Assembly: GCA_934661755.1 (NCBI GenBank)
Contig: CAKUJM010000007.1
Location: forward strand, 16,478 to 80,477
From: an uncultured Lentisphaeria bacterium
GTDB taxonomy: Bacteria > Verrucomicrobiota > Lentisphaeria > Oligosphaerales > Oligosphaeraceae
Length of the DNA stretch: 64,000 nt
Direction: 5' to 3'
This document shows positions 1 through 9,145 of the stretch, in pieces. The notes beneath the pieces were generated by a model that did no database searches, was not told the DNA's origin, and saw only the letters and a list, made by a program, of their open reading frames with translations. The position numbers and the translations under genes were made by a program. The first letter of the stretch is position 1. Each line of letters opens with the position of its first letter.

Positions 1-921
1 CACCCGGCCGCCATCGATCCGGAATGTGTCCGCGAAGCGGTCCGCCAATGGCCGGTTTCATACTCGTTTGGCTCCCCCGCGCTGTGGAAGAACGTGGCCG
101 GATACTGTGTCAGGAACGGACTGCGGCTGCCGGGGCTCAAGCGCATCTTCATGTCGGGCGCGCCGGTGCCGCCGCAGACTCACCGCGATCTGCGCGCCAT
201 CCTCGATGACGATGCGGCCACCTATGCGCCATACGGATGCACCGAGGCACTGCCGATTGCGGTCCTCGACGGCGCCACCGTGCTTGACGGCCACGCCCAT
301 GCCGCCGGACTTGGGCTGGGCACCTGCGTCGGATCCATCATCCCGGAAATCCAGGCCCGGGTCATCCGCATCACCGACGACCCCATCGCGCAGCTTTGCG
401 CCGGTGACCTGCTGCCGGCGGGGCAGATTGGCGAGCTGTGCGTAAGCGGCCAGTGCGTCACCGGCAGCTATTTTGCGCGTCCGGATGCCGATGCGCTGGC
501 GAAGACCCGCGACGACGAAGGCCGGCTCTGGCATCGCGTCGGGGATGTCGGATACTTTGACGACCAGGGCCGCTTCTGGTTTTGCGGCCGCAAGGCCCAC
601 CGGGTGCAGACCGCCGACGGGACGCTCTTCTCCATTCCGGCTGAATCGTACTTCAACGCCATGCCGGGAGTGGCGCGCAGCGCATTGGTGGGCATCGGCC
701 CACGTGGCCGACAGCAGGCGGCAATGGTCATCGAGCCGCTGCCAGGATGCCGCCCCGATCCGGCGGAGCTGCTCCGGCTGGCCGGGCGGCACGAATGCCT
801 GAAGCCGATCCGGCGCGTGCTGATCCATCCCCGCGCCTTCCCGGTGGATGTCCGCCATAACGCCAAAATCAACCGCGAGCTGCTTGGCGCCTGGGCCGCC
901 GCCCGGCAGCCGGAATCCTGA
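1..921 (+). CDS. oleC: OleC-like AMP-dependent ligase (3' part)
   Basis: The window opens inside this gene; 306 codons are visible in frame 1 with no start. It is the C-terminal part of an ANL-superfamily adenylating enzyme. The core motif YGCTEALP lies near residue 80, GDVGYFDDQGRFWF near 182 with GRKAH just after, and the terminal signature RHNAKINRELLGAWA near 285. That last motif and the SYSFGSPALW stretch at the start match what I recall of OleC, the ATP-dependent beta-lactone synthetase of long-chain olefin biosynthesis. These proteins are often labelled 'fatty acid CoA ligase family'. The P-loop lies outside the window. The neighbour tolB starts 28 bp downstream. Alternative: another fatty-acyl-AMP/CoA ligase of the same clade. 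Confidence 0.75.
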   Translation, partial: HPAAIDPECVREAVRQWPVSYSFGSPALWKNVAGYCVRNGLRLPGLKRIFMSGAPVPPQTHRDLRAILDDDAATYAPYGCTEALPIAVLDGATVLDGHAHAAGLGLGTCVGSIIPEIQARVIRITDDPIAQLCAGDLLPAGQIGELCVSGQCVTGSYFARPDADALAKTRDDEGRLWHRVGDVGYFDDQGRFWFCGRKAHRVQTADGTLFSIPAESYFNAMPGVARSALVGIGPRGRQQAAMVIEPLPGCRPDPAELLRLAGRHECLKPIRRVLIHPRAFPVDVRHNAKINRELLGAWAAARQPES

Positions 922-949
922 ACCGCCATCACCGCCATTTATCTGAATC

Positions 950-2155
950 ATGCGCACCGCCATATTGACATTCCTGCTGCTCTTCTACGCTGCCGCGACC
1001 GTGCCGGGACAAATCCGGCTCCAAGGCGAGGCGATCAAGGTGGACGACCACAACCCCACCGCCGCAATCGTCAATTACACCGGTGACACAGCCATGCGCG
1101 ACGCCCTGCTCAAGATGCTCTCCGCCTGCGACTGGTTCACGGTGATCACCGACGCCAACGCCCGGCGCGCCACCGTCCAGCTGACTGCCACCGGCAGCGT
1201 CGCCGGGCCGGAGCACGAACTTTCCGGCAAGGCGGCGGTGGCCGGAAAGGGCACCTTCCAGCTCAATGGCAAGGGCGGCACCGCCAGCGAGGCGGCTGCG
1301 GATTTCACCGACAAGCTGCTGCGGCAGCTCTTCAATGTCCCGGCGCTATGCACCCGGAGGATCGTCTATGTGCAGACCGGCCGCAATGGCCTCAAGGAGC
1401 TGTTCTCATGCGACATCGCCGGCGGCGACGCCCAAAGGCTCACCTTCAACAACGCCATTTCGACCGAGCCGTCGTGGGGGCATGCCGGAGCGCTGGTATA
1501 CACCCTCAACGCCAGGAACTCGCTGTCGATTGTGCTTCACGACGCCATTGGCAGGCGCCACCGGGTGGTCTCCACCGCCCGCGGACTCAATTCCAGCCCC
1601 GCGCTTTCCCGCAACGGCCAGTACATCGCGCTGCCGATGTCGTTTGGCAAGCAGGTGGATCTCTTTCTCATCGACCTCAAGACCAGCACCCGCACCCGCC
1701 TGACCCAGGATCGCAGCGTGGAGTCCAGCCCCACCTTCAGCCCGGACGGCCGGCGCCTCTGCTATGTCTCGGACAAAAGCGGCCGGCCGCAACTGTACGT
1801 GATGGAGCTGTCCTCCCGGAGCAGCAAGCGCATCACCCAGGGCGGAGAGGCCGTCTCGCCGGAATGGTCGCCGGTGTCGAACAAGCTGTGCTACGCCCAG
1901 CGGGCCAGCTCGGGGCAATATGTCATCCGGGTGCTGGACATGGCCAAGTCCGGCAGCGAGCCGGTGACCGTGACCGAGGCCGCCGGCAACTGGGAAGCGC
2001 CCAGCTGGGCGCCGGATGGCCGCCATATCATCTGCACCCGCAAAAGCGGTTCCGGACAACAGCTCTTCATCGTCGACAGCTGGCTGCACGCCTTCCAGCG
2101 TCTGCCGGTGCGCGCCTCCGGGGTGTCGCTGCCGGCGTGGCAAAGCGCCAACTGA
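950..2155 (+). CDS. tolB: TolB-like periplasmic beta-propeller protein
   Basis: A 401-aa protein with an N-terminal signal peptide (hydrophobic residues 4-18, likely cleaved near 20). An N-terminal alpha/beta domain (about 22-130) is followed by WD40-like PD40 propeller repeats (about 140-395). The blades carry the typical SPTFSPDGRRLCYVSD and APSWAPDGRHIICT patterns. TolB is the periplasmic partner of Pal in the Tol-Pal envelope system, which fits a Gram-negative-type envelope. No pal, tolA, tolQ or tolR gene is visible in the window, so the assignment to Tol-Pal rests on domain architecture. It lies 28 bp after the OleC-like gene and 136 bp before the M18 peptidase, all on +. Confidence 0.85.
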   Translation: MRTAILTFLLLFYAAATVPGQIRLQGEAIKVDDHNPTAAIVNYTGDTAMRDALLKMLSACDWFTVITDANARRATVQLTATGSVAGPEHELSGKAAVAGKGTFQLNGKGGTASEAAADFTDKLLRQLFNVPALCTRRIVYVQTGRNGLKELFSCDIAGGDAQRLTFNNAISTEPSWGHAGALVYTLNARNSLSIVLHDAIGRRHRVVSTARGLNSSPALSRNGQYIALPMSFGKQVDLFLIDLKTSTRTRLTQDRSVESSPTFSPDGRRLCYVSDKSGRPQLYVMELSSRSSKRITQGGEAVSPEWSPVSNKLCYAQRASSGQYVIRVLDMAKSGSEPVTVTEAAGNWEAPSWAPDGRHIICTRKSGSGQQLFIVDSWLHAFQRLPVRASGVSLPAWQSAN

Positions 2156-2291
2156 AACGGCCTCCCCCATGGCCATTTCCCGGCGCGAATGCGACTGCGC
2201 ACAATGGCTGCGCCAGGAAGCATTTGCGTCAAACTGGCGGCGGATGCGACGACGCCGCTCCACCCAAACACATAGATAACCTGAGACTGCA

Positions 2292-3731
2292 ATGGCTGCG
2301 AAAAAGAAAAATGCCGGCGTGGCGCTGTGGAAGCGCGAGAGTGCCTGGGAGCGTCTGGAGAAAGGCGAGGAGTCCAAGCTGGAGATATACTGCCAGGATT
2401 ACATCGATTTCATTTCGGAGGCCAAAACCGAACGGCTGGTCTTTTCCCGGCTGCTGGAGCTGGCGCAGTCGCGGGGATTCAGGGATCTGGACGCCGTCAA
2501 CGCCGCCGGCGGGAAGCTGAAGGCCGGCGATGCGGTCTACCGCCAGATCGACGGCAAGACCATCATGCTGCTGCGGGTCGGCAAATCGCCATTGCAGGAT
2601 GGCCTCAACCTCGTTGGCGGCCATGGCGACTGCCCGCGGCTGGATCTGAAGCCCTGCCCGCTCTATCAGGACGAGGACTTTGTGCTGCTTGACACCCATT
2701 ACTATGGCGGCATCAAGAAATACCAGTGGGTGACCATCCCGCTGGCGCTCTATGGCGTGGTGGTGCGCCGTGACGGCAGCAAGGTGGAGATCGCCATCGG
2801 CGACAACCCGGGCGACCCGGTCTTCACCATCACCGACATCCTGCCGCATCTGGACCGCGACCAGGCCACCAAGCCAATGGACAAGGCGATCGACGGCGAG
2901 CAGCTCAATGTCCTCTTCGGCAGCCGTCCGGCCTCCAAGGACGACTGTGGCAAGGAGGAATGCAAGGACCTGATCAAGCTGAACATCCTCAGGATGCTGG
3001 CGGACCGTTATGGCATCGAGGAGGAGGATTTCGGCTCGGCGGAACTGGAGGTGGTTCCGGCGGGGCGCGCCCGTGATCTGGGCTTCGACCGCTCGATGAT
3101 CCTGGGCTATGGCCAGGATGACCGCATCTGCTCCTATGCCGCCGCCCGTGCCATCCTGGATTTCGACGGCATTCCCGGCCGCACCATGGGCGCGCTGATC
3201 TGCGACAAGGAGGAAATCGGCTCCTACGGCCGTACCGGCATGGACTCGGTCTTCCTGGCCAACACCGTCGCCGAGCTGGTGGCCGCCTGCAGCCGGCAGT
3301 ACAGCGACCTGACTGTCCGGCGGGCCTTGGAGAACACCCGGATGATCTCCGCCGATGTCGGCGCGCTGGCCGATCCGGGATACAAGAACACCGCCTCGCC
3401 GAACAACCAGGCGCGCATCAACTGCGGCATCACGCTTAGCAAATACGACGGCGCCCGCGGCAAGTCCGGCAGCTCCGATGCATCCGCCGAGTTGGTCGGC
3501 AAGGTGCGCAAATGCTTCAACGACGCCAAGGTCGCCTGGCAGATGAGCGAGCTGGGCCGGGTCGATGTCGGCGGCGGCGGAACCATTGCGCTGTACATGG
3601 CGCGATACGGCATCCAGGTAATCGACTGCGGTGTCGGGCTGCTGTGCATGCATGCGCCCTGGGAGGTGGCCGGAAAGCTGGACACCTACATGGCGTACAA
3701 GGCATACTCGGCTTTCGCGTCAATGGAATAA
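2292..3731 (+). CDS. M18 family zinc aminopeptidase
   Basis: A 479-aa cytosolic metallo-aminopeptidase of family M18 (aspartyl aminopeptidase / aminopeptidase I). Co-catalytic zinc ligands are recognisable: His111 and Asp118 region in GGHGDCPRLDLKP, Asp in GYGQDDRICSYAA, the catalytic Glu-Glu pair in CDKEEIGSYGRTG, Asp in ISADVGALADP, and the C-terminal His in LCMHAPWE. Length is normal for the family. The stop overlaps the start of the next gene by one base (TAATG), so translational coupling with the HD-domain gene is likely. It removes N-terminal residues from peptides; the exact specificity cannot be read from sequence. Confidence 0.9.
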   Translation: MAAKKKNAGVALWKRESAWERLEKGEESKLEIYCQDYIDFISEAKTERLVFSRLLELAQSRGFRDLDAVNAAGGKLKAGDAVYRQIDGKTIMLLRVGKSPLQDGLNLVGGHGDCPRLDLKPCPLYQDEDFVLLDTHYYGGIKKYQWVTIPLALYGVVVRRDGSKVEIAIGDNPGDPVFTITDILPHLDRDQATKPMDKAIDGEQLNVLFGSRPASKDDCGKEECKDLIKLNILRMLADRYGIEEEDFGSAELEVVPAGRARDLGFDRSMILGYGQDDRICSYAAARAILDFDGIPGRTMGALICDKEEIGSYGRTGMDSVFLANTVAELVAACSRQYSDLTVRRALENTRMISADVGALADPGYKNTASPNNQARINCGITLSKYDGARGKSGSSDASAELVGKVRKCFNDAKVAWQMSELGRVDVGGGGTIALYMARYGIQVIDCGVGLLCMHAPWEVAGKLDTYMAYKAYSAFASME

Positions 3732-5539
3732 TGACCGCCACGACCAGGACATCCACCAAGACGACGGCGGTGGCCGGTGAAGGCGCGCCCTTCACCGAGA
3801 CACCGCCAGGGGGGCGGCTGCGCCAGCGCCTTCTGCGCTATTCCAAGCGCTATTTCGGCTTTGCGCTGATGTTCGTGGTGCTGTGGGGCATCTGCGTCTT
3901 CAACCAGCTGTTCCTGAGCGCGTCCGGCGCGGCAAGCGGATGGCCGCAGGCGCCCTTCCCCGCCGGCGGCCTGGGCGCGGCGCTTCTCTGGCTGCCGCAT
4001 CAGCTGTGGGCGTGGTCATGGCACGCGCTCACCAGCGCCAGCGCCGCGGGTTTCCGGAACATCCTGCTCTCCGCATTCCTGGTCTTTGTCTACTGCTACG
4101 CGCTCTACAACACCCGGATCATAACCGTCAACGAAATCAGGCGCTTCCTGCTTGTCTCCATCATCGTCGGGCTGGAGCTGTTCTGCATCGGGCTGGTGGT
4201 GCAGGCCAGGGGCGCGGGCAATCTGCTGCTGGACACCGGCGCCCTTGGCGACTGCTTCAGCGCCAGATGGTGGATATGGGGCGGCTGGCAGGCGCTCTTC
4301 GCCATCTTCCTGGCATTGCCGCCGGCAATGTCTGTCAACCTGATCGACATGCGCTTCGCCTTTGCCACCGCGATCTTCGAGGCGATGATGATCATGGTCC
4401 AGGTGGATCTGCCGGCCGAGAACTCCAAATTCTTCTATTATGCGCTGACGATTGCAATGTGCGCGATCCCCTGCTACCGCCGGCTCTCCGACCGCCGCGA
4501 GTACTTCAAGGGCGCCTTCGGCATGGCCTGCTGCATCATGGTGGCGCTGCCGCTGCTGAATCTGGAGGGGATGCACGGCCTGTCGCGCAGCGACGCCGGA
4601 GCCATGCTGATGCAGTTCACCACGGTGGCCGTCGGCGCCGGCCTGGCAACCGCGCTGCTATGCTATAACGGCCAATGGCTGTTTGAGTGCATTTTCGATC
4701 TGACCACCCCCACCCGGCTGGCGGAATTGCACTCCAACACCGAGCTGATGCGGCGGATGCGGGTGGAGGCCCCCGGGACCTACGCGCATGTCAACGCCGT
4801 TGCCGACCTGGCGATCAATGCCGCCGCGGAAATCGGTGTCAATGCGGAGCTGGTCAGCGCGATGGCGCTGTACCACGACATCGGGAAACTCAAGGCCCCG
4901 CAGTATTTTGCGGAAAACCAGAACGGCCGCAACCCGCATGACAACCTGACGCCCCGCGAAAGCGCGCAGGTCATCATCCGGCATGTCGACGATGGTCTGG
5001 AGCTGGCGAAGGAATACCACATTTCCAAGCTGCTATGGGGGGCGATCGAGAGCCACCACGGCAATTCCGTCGTCCAGCACTTCTACCGGCTGGCATGCAG
5101 ACAGGCGGAGGAATCCGGCCAGCCACCGCCGTCCATGCGTGACTTCCAATACCAGCACCGCCGCCCGGTGACCCGCGAGGAGGCGTTGGTGTCATTGGCC
5201 GATGCCTGCGAAGCCGCGGTGCGGGCACTGCTCAGCCCCGCGCGACGAAATCAGCTCATTGTCGATCAGTCGCTGGAACTGGTCAACCGGAAGCGCGCCG
5301 AGGATCCGCAGGTCAGCGAGCAGCAGATCCACGACGCCTGTCTTGAGCAGCTCCGCCAGACCGAGGCCGGACTGATGGACGCCGTGCAGGAACGCGTGGC
5401 CGCCATCTTCCAATCGCGATTCAGGGACGGTCAGCTTGACATGGCGCAGTTGACCACCGCCGACCTGCACCGGATCCAGCTGAGCTTCATCAACACCATC
5501 AGATACAACCAGCATACCCGTCCGGAATACCTGCGATGA
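3731..5539 (+). CDS. 7TM-HD phosphohydrolase, PgpH-like, short form
   Basis: A 602-aa membrane protein. I chose the ATG at 3731 because it overlaps the upstream stop by one base; a longer open frame from 3512 lies inside the M18 gene. One transmembrane helix near residues 40-62 is followed by a short extracytoplasmic loop. A multi-helix 7TM block (about 95-335) and a cytoplasmic HD domain (about 350-560) follow. HD residues are visible in TYAHVNAV, YHDIGKLKAP, ESHHGNS and SLADACEAAVRAL. PgpH homologues degrade c-di-AMP. Unusually, the large extracellular 7TMR-HDED domain normally present after the first helix is missing. It overlaps ybeY by 4 bp (ATGA), matching the frequent pgpH-ybeY neighbourhood. 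Confidence 0.87.
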   Translation: MTATTRTSTKTTAVAGEGAPFTETPPGGRLRQRLLRYSKRYFGFALMFVVLWGICVFNQLFLSASGAASGWPQAPFPAGGLGAALLWLPHQLWAWSWHALTSASAAGFRNILLSAFLVFVYCYALYNTRIITVNEIRRFLLVSIIVGLELFCIGLVVQARGAGNLLLDTGALGDCFSARWWIWGGWQALFAIFLALPPAMSVNLIDMRFAFATAIFEAMMIMVQVDLPAENSKFFYYALTIAMCAIPCYRRLSDRREYFKGAFGMACCIMVALPLLNLEGMHGLSRSDAGAMLMQFTTVAVGAGLATALLCYNGQWLFECIFDLTTPTRLAELHSNTELMRRMRVEAPGTYAHVNAVADLAINAAAEIGVNAELVSAMALYHDIGKLKAPQYFAENQNGRNPHDNLTPRESAQVIIRHVDDGLELAKEYHISKLLWGAIESHHGNSVVQHFYRLACRQAEESGQPPPSMRDFQYQHRRPVTREEALVSLADACEAAVRALLSPARRNQLIVDQSLELVNRKRAEDPQVSEQQIHDACLEQLRQTEAGLMDAVQERVAAIFQSRFRDGQLDMAQLTTADLHRIQLSFINTIRYNQHTRPEYLR

Positions 5540-6027
5540 AGTGCGAAGTCGAGAAAATGAGTTCGCTGCGGGGGCTGCATCGCCTCCGCCAATTCCGGGA
5601 AATGCTGGATTACGCCCTGCCCTTCACCGGACTGGACGCCGCCTTGCCGGGAATCATCCGGTTCGTCATCGTGACCGCACCGCGAATGGCCAGGCTCAAC
5701 ATGCTCCATCTCGGGCATCAGGGAACCACCGATGTCATCACCTACGATCTGCGTTCAGATGACGGCGACTTCCTGGCGGGGGTCTTCGATGCACCGCCCA
5801 TCCTGGCCGAGATCTACCTGTGCCCGCAGGTCGCACGGCAATTTGCCGGACAGTTCGGCACCACCCCGTCGCATGAGCTATTCCTCTACGGCGTCCACGG
5901 GCTGCTCCACCTGGCCGGCGAAGATGATCTCACTGATGATGAGCGCGCATCAATGCGCCGGGCCGAATCGCGCGTCCTGGCCGCCGTAGAGCAAAAATAC
6001 GCCATCGACGGCTTTCTGGACCGGTGA
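5536..6027 (+). CDS. ybeY: Endoribonuclease YbeY (rRNA maturation factor)
   Basis: A 163-aa protein of the UPF0054/YbeY family, a zinc-dependent endoribonuclease acting in 16S rRNA 3'-end maturation and ribosome quality control. The metal-binding motif reads HGLLHLAGEDD near residues 121-131. The two first histidines are present and the usual third histidine is aspartate, a variant I know from other phyla. The upstream motif TTDVITYDLRS is also typical. Translation is probably coupled to the PgpH-like gene through a 4-bp overlap. Downstream lie intergenic repeats and no obvious intrinsic terminator. Confidence 0.9.
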   Translation: MKCEVEKMSSLRGLHRLRQFREMLDYALPFTGLDAALPGIIRFVIVTAPRMARLNMLHLGHQGTTDVITYDLRSDDGDFLAGVFDAPPILAEIYLCPQVARQFAGQFGTTPSHELFLYGVHGLLHLAGEDDLTDDERASMRRAESRVLAAVEQKYAIDGFLDR

Positions 6028-6039
6028 GAACGGGTGATA

Positions 6040-6262
6040 TAAACGACCGCGCTCACGTTTTCACGACAAGAAAAGCCGAGAGGTTGGCGCGACAGCGCCG
6101 GAGGGGTTGGCGCCGGGCTTGACGTGCCGCAGTGCACGGCCGTAAAACGACCGCGCTCACGTTCTCACGACAAGAAAAGCCTCCCCTGCAAGGGGAGGTG
6201 GCGCGAAAGCGCCGGAGGGGTTGGCGCCGGGCTTGACGTGCGTCCGTGCGTGGTTTGTAAAA
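6040..6262. repeat. GC-rich intergenic repeat (family B), two copies
   Basis: Two related units start with the same segment (CGACCGCGCTCACGTT at about 6043 and 6148, period near 105 bp). Both continue through GCGCCGGAGGGGTTGGCGCC and GGGCTTGACGTGC. The second unit also carries the palindrome CCTCCCCTGCAAGGGGAGG. The same sequences recur at 63592-64000, so this is a dispersed family. The 344-bp stretch 6028-6371 holds these repeats and the IS66-type end described next, and no gene that I can support. Confidence 0.85.
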
Positions 6263-6274
6263 CGCGCTTTGTTG

Positions 6275-6333
6275 TAACAACCTCTACATGCGTGCTCCAG
6301 AAAATGGCAATGGCAGGCTGAATGGACGTTTAC
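6275..6333. mobile_element. Solo IS66-type terminal end (remnant)
   Basis: Read on the minus strand from 6333, this stretch matches the transposase-proximal end of the IS66 element at 7354 over about 55 bp with few differences. It begins GTAAACGTCCATTCAGCC where the intact element begins GTAAGCG. The match stops inside a family B repeat. No transposase is attached, so it is the leftover end of a second, slightly diverged copy in the opposite orientation. Confidence 0.8.
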
Positions 6334-6371
6334 GCATGCGATCACCTGAGTGATTGTCACTGGCTTTTCAA

Positions 6372-7070
6372 TCAATAACCAGTATTAGTTCCGTCAAAAC
6401 GATGAGGATATTTACTGACAAAATCATTTTTTGATCGAATTTGTCTTCTTGCAATATAGGTAAAGGCCTTCCCCCATTCTGGAACAATCCTTTCACCATA
6501 ACAATCAAGGGAAAAACGAGTGTGCCGATGAATGACCTCTGCGCAAAAACCATACCCATATCCCCAACATTTATCTTGCGTACTTGATTCCTCCCAACCA
6601 ATTTCATCATAAAAATGTTCACCTTCCGGATCTTCTTTTTGTTGAATATTCCATCCTTCATTTCTTGCTTCAGTTTCGATGACATGGACACTTCGTTCCT
6701 TGATTAGTCCGGGAATTGTCTTATAAAGAAAATACATACATATAGAAGGACATCTTACAATATCCCTTCCCTTAAATCTAATCATTTCATCAATGTGTTT
6801 TTCTCCAAGCAACCATGCATCACGATACAAATCGGCATAATATTCATGATAATCTTTTCCGTCACATTCAATGGCGCATTTACACTCTTTTCCCTTGACT
6901 AAGTAATCAAGAAAGAAAATGCCCCCAGAAGAATGAACTTCATACTGCGGAATTATATCAAAGTGTGTGAAATCGACATATTTACCGAGTTGTTCTCCAA
7001 GTTCCCGCTCAATCGGGCTATCGTATTTCCAGTTATAAAAATTAGATGAGAAATCAAGTGATTGTTCCAT
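6372..7070 (-). CDS. Small PD-(D/E)XK (DUF559/Vsr-like) putative endonuclease
   Basis: A 232-aa protein in clearly AT-rich DNA. Near residue 17 it has SPIERELGEQL. A nuclease-like core follows: FFLDYLV near 52 (possible metal-binding Asp) and AIECDGKDYHEYY near 66 (E-x-D-G-K), then RDAWLLGEKHIDEMIRFKG with conserved Arg and Asp. This order (D, then ExDGxxxH, then RD..L) resembles DUF559/Vsr-type endonuclease domains. The C-terminal 110 residues are not recognised. Its start overlaps the stop of the Nudix fragment by one base, so both were one transcription unit. Composition and the adjacent insertion sequence suggest horizontal acquisition. The nuclease fold is an inference from motifs only. 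Confidence 0.55.
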   Translation of the reverse strand: MEQSLDFSSNFYNWKYDSPIERELGEQLGKYVDFTHFDIIPQYEVHSSGGIFFLDYLVKGKECKCAIECDGKDYHEYYADLYRDAWLLGEKHIDEMIRFKGRDIVRCPSICMYFLYKTIPGLIKERSVHVIETEARNEGWNIQQKEDPEGEHFYDEIGWEESSTQDKCWGYGYGFCAEVIHRHTRFSLDCYGERIVPEWGKAFTYIARRQIRSKNDFVSKYPHRFDGTNTGY

Positions 7071-7353
7071 TACAATGCCTCCAATCTACCGCTTCCGCTG
7101 ATGCCGTAGGCCTGCGGTACATCATCTTCCAATAGAACACGAATGTACTCCTCCATGTGCGGGGCGATGTCGCCACGGCGCATCCCATCCAGCGTCATCC
7201 ACTCCACCCATCCCTCGGTGGAGGATTTCAATTCACCAGTGAAGTTGCTGGTTCGGAACATGAAGACGATGTACTTGGAGTTCGCCTCGACTTCGGCGGG
7301 CGAGCCGTCCGTCCGTTCGCCGATGGTCTCCCATTCCACCACGCCGCACATCC
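7070..7353 (-). pseudogene. Nudix hydrolase, C-terminal fragment cut by IS66
   Basis: The remaining 93 or so residues match the C-terminal half of Nudix hydrolases of the 8-oxo-dGTP diphosphatase type. They include SKYIVFMFRTSNFTGELKSS followed by EGWVEWMTLDGM. The N-terminal half with the Nudix box (GX5EX7REUXEEXGU) is missing, because homology starts exactly where the IS66 terminal repeat ends (7354). The methionine at 7351 is internal to the family alignment. The gene is therefore inactivated. It overlaps the downstream nuclease-like gene by one base. Confidence 0.7.
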
Positions 7354-7438
7354 GTAAGCGTCCATTCAGCCTGCCATTGCCATTTCTGGAGCACGCGTGT
7401 AGAGGTTATTTTGTCATGTGAAACCAGGGCTGGCGTGA

Positions 7439-9065
7439 TTATTCGGCGCCGTGCCGTTTTTTCCAGACGTGTGGCATGAGTTCCGGAAGCGTGGCCACAG
7501 TGGCCCGGTCGATTTCGTATATGGCCGTCCAGGAGCCATGTCTCAAAATCGACATTGCATTCCTTGCAGGTCGCAGCGAAGCTCTCCAAAATCGCCGCAT
7601 TTCTCCCTGCAATTTCGTTGCCGACGAACAACCAGTTCTTTCTTCCGATGCACCACGGCCTGACCACGTTCTCGGCAAGATTGTTGTCGATGTTCAACCG
7701 CGAATCGGACAGGAACTTCTTCAGTCCATCTTCGTGACCAGCCGAATATTTGGCCGCCTTCGTGACCGGCAATGACGGCGCGTAGGTGTCGATTATCCTT
7801 CCGCACAGCTCGAAATATTCCTTCACAATGGGTGCAGACTTGACGCGCGCGGTTTTCCTTGCCTTGAAGAGGGCAGTTTCACTGCTTTTCCCCTCAGCAG
7901 ACCGCTTTGCCTCCCTCTCGATTTCATACAGTCTCGAAATAAGCGCCAGCGCATGGGCGCATGGTTCCGAGGCGCTTTGTCTTGCCTCAAAGAACTCGCG
8001 CCGCGCATGAGCCCAGCAGTACGCAGCCTCTGCCGGCAAGTCGTCGTACGAAGCCAGGCAGTCGTGCACGATTGTTCCATCGTAGGATTGGAAAAGCGCG
8101 TGCGCGGTCTTTTTCGACCTGTCAGGCGAAAAATGGAATGCCACCAGTCTTGGGCCTACACCCGCGACTCTTACCCATACCCAGCAGGTCTTTGTCTTCC
8201 CGCCTCCTGGATCAAGCATCTCAACCCTGGTCTCGTCCGCATGTATCACGCCTGCCGCCATCACCATGGCGCAGAGATGCCTGTAAAGTGGTGAGAGCCC
8301 TTCGGCGACCTTCGCCCAGTATCCACAAAGAACTGATCGGCCGATTTGGAGGCCAAGCGTGGCGAACTTCGTGCTTTGCCTGTAGAAGGGGACGTGGTAG
8401 ACTAGTTTTTCCACGATCGCGTGAACCACGACGCTGGCGTCGTAGTGGCAGCGATCACCATCGAGTCCCAGGCAGACGGGCGTCCGCGGAGCGGGAGCCG
8501 ACGTCTCGCCGAAGGCGGGGTTGTTGCGGTCGCCATAGACGGCACGTCTGATGACCCTGACAATGTATTCGCGCCGATGGACAAGGCGTTCGCTCGTGTC
8601 CCACCTCTTGAGCTGGAGCCCCCTGGTTTCCGCATCTGGAAGTGTGATATCCACGATTTCACGCGGCAGGTTGTCTGGGAAGCCGTTCCAGCCGGCATTC
8701 TTCTGGCCCTCATGGTGGCGGCGATCATGAGCGGCCACCGGCGTGGTCGGTTGTTCCTGTGGCTGATCGTCAATCAGCAAAGTTTCCATGCCAGGGAGCA
8801 GCGGTTGCGAGTTGTCTGCCACGACCTTCTCAGACTTGTGCCCGAAACAGAGGCGCTGCAGGGTCGCGATCGTCGCCTTCATCGACTCCATGGTCGCTCT
8901 CATTTCCTTCAGGACATCATTAAGTCTGGCCAACTCGGCGTCCTTCTGGGCCAGCTTGGACAGCAATGCGGTGACCTCGCTGAACGGGCACGACATGGCA
9001 TCGGCAGCGATTGCGGTCGCAGCCGATATGGTTTCAGATGATATGTCCTTGTTGTCTTGTGTCAT
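7439..9065 (-). pseudogene. tnpC: IS66 transposase TnpC, frameshifted near its C-terminus
   Basis: The reading frame from the ATG at 9065 shows a coiled-coil N-terminus (LLSKLAQKDAELARLNDVLK), a C4-type zinc-binding-like region, and a DDE core with VIHADETRVEML, IVHDCLASYD and NLAENVVRPWCIGRKNW. After FETWL (about 7530) the frame changes. The expected IS66 ending, TAIYEIDRATVATLPELMPH, continues in the next frame to a stop at 7439-7441. The original frame instead runs on through the terminal repeat into the Nudix fragment. A net +1 shift around 7525-7535 explains this. An additional C-terminal tail as a real variant is unlikely, because the readthrough part only translates the inverted repeat. 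Confidence 0.75.
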
Positions 9066-9102
9066 GTCCGTCTCTTGTCGCTGACGGACATAATATAACG
9101 TC

Positions 9103-9126
9103 CCTCTACGCGCGCGCGCGTAGAGG
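9103..9126. repeat. Perfect 24-bp palindrome between tnpB and tnpC
   Basis: CCTCTACG, then CGCGCGCG, then CGTAGAGG form a perfect palindrome in the 80-bp gap between tnpB and tnpC. Alternating CG makes it a candidate for cruciform or Z-DNA, or in RNA for a strong hairpin that could limit tnpC expression. No function is shown by sequence alone. Confidence 0.7.
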
Positions 9127-9145
9127 CATGGATGCAAAAAAAAAA

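Noticed and set aside
2229..3653. A 474-codon minus-strand frame opposite the M18 peptidase
   Set aside because: A shadow of a GC-rich gene; the plus strand carries all peptidase motifs in order.
5893..5925. Loss of a catalytic histidine in YbeY (HGLLHLAGEDD)
   Set aside because: Aspartate at the third metal-ligand position is a variant I recall from normal YbeY proteins of other phyla, so it is not evidence of inactivation.
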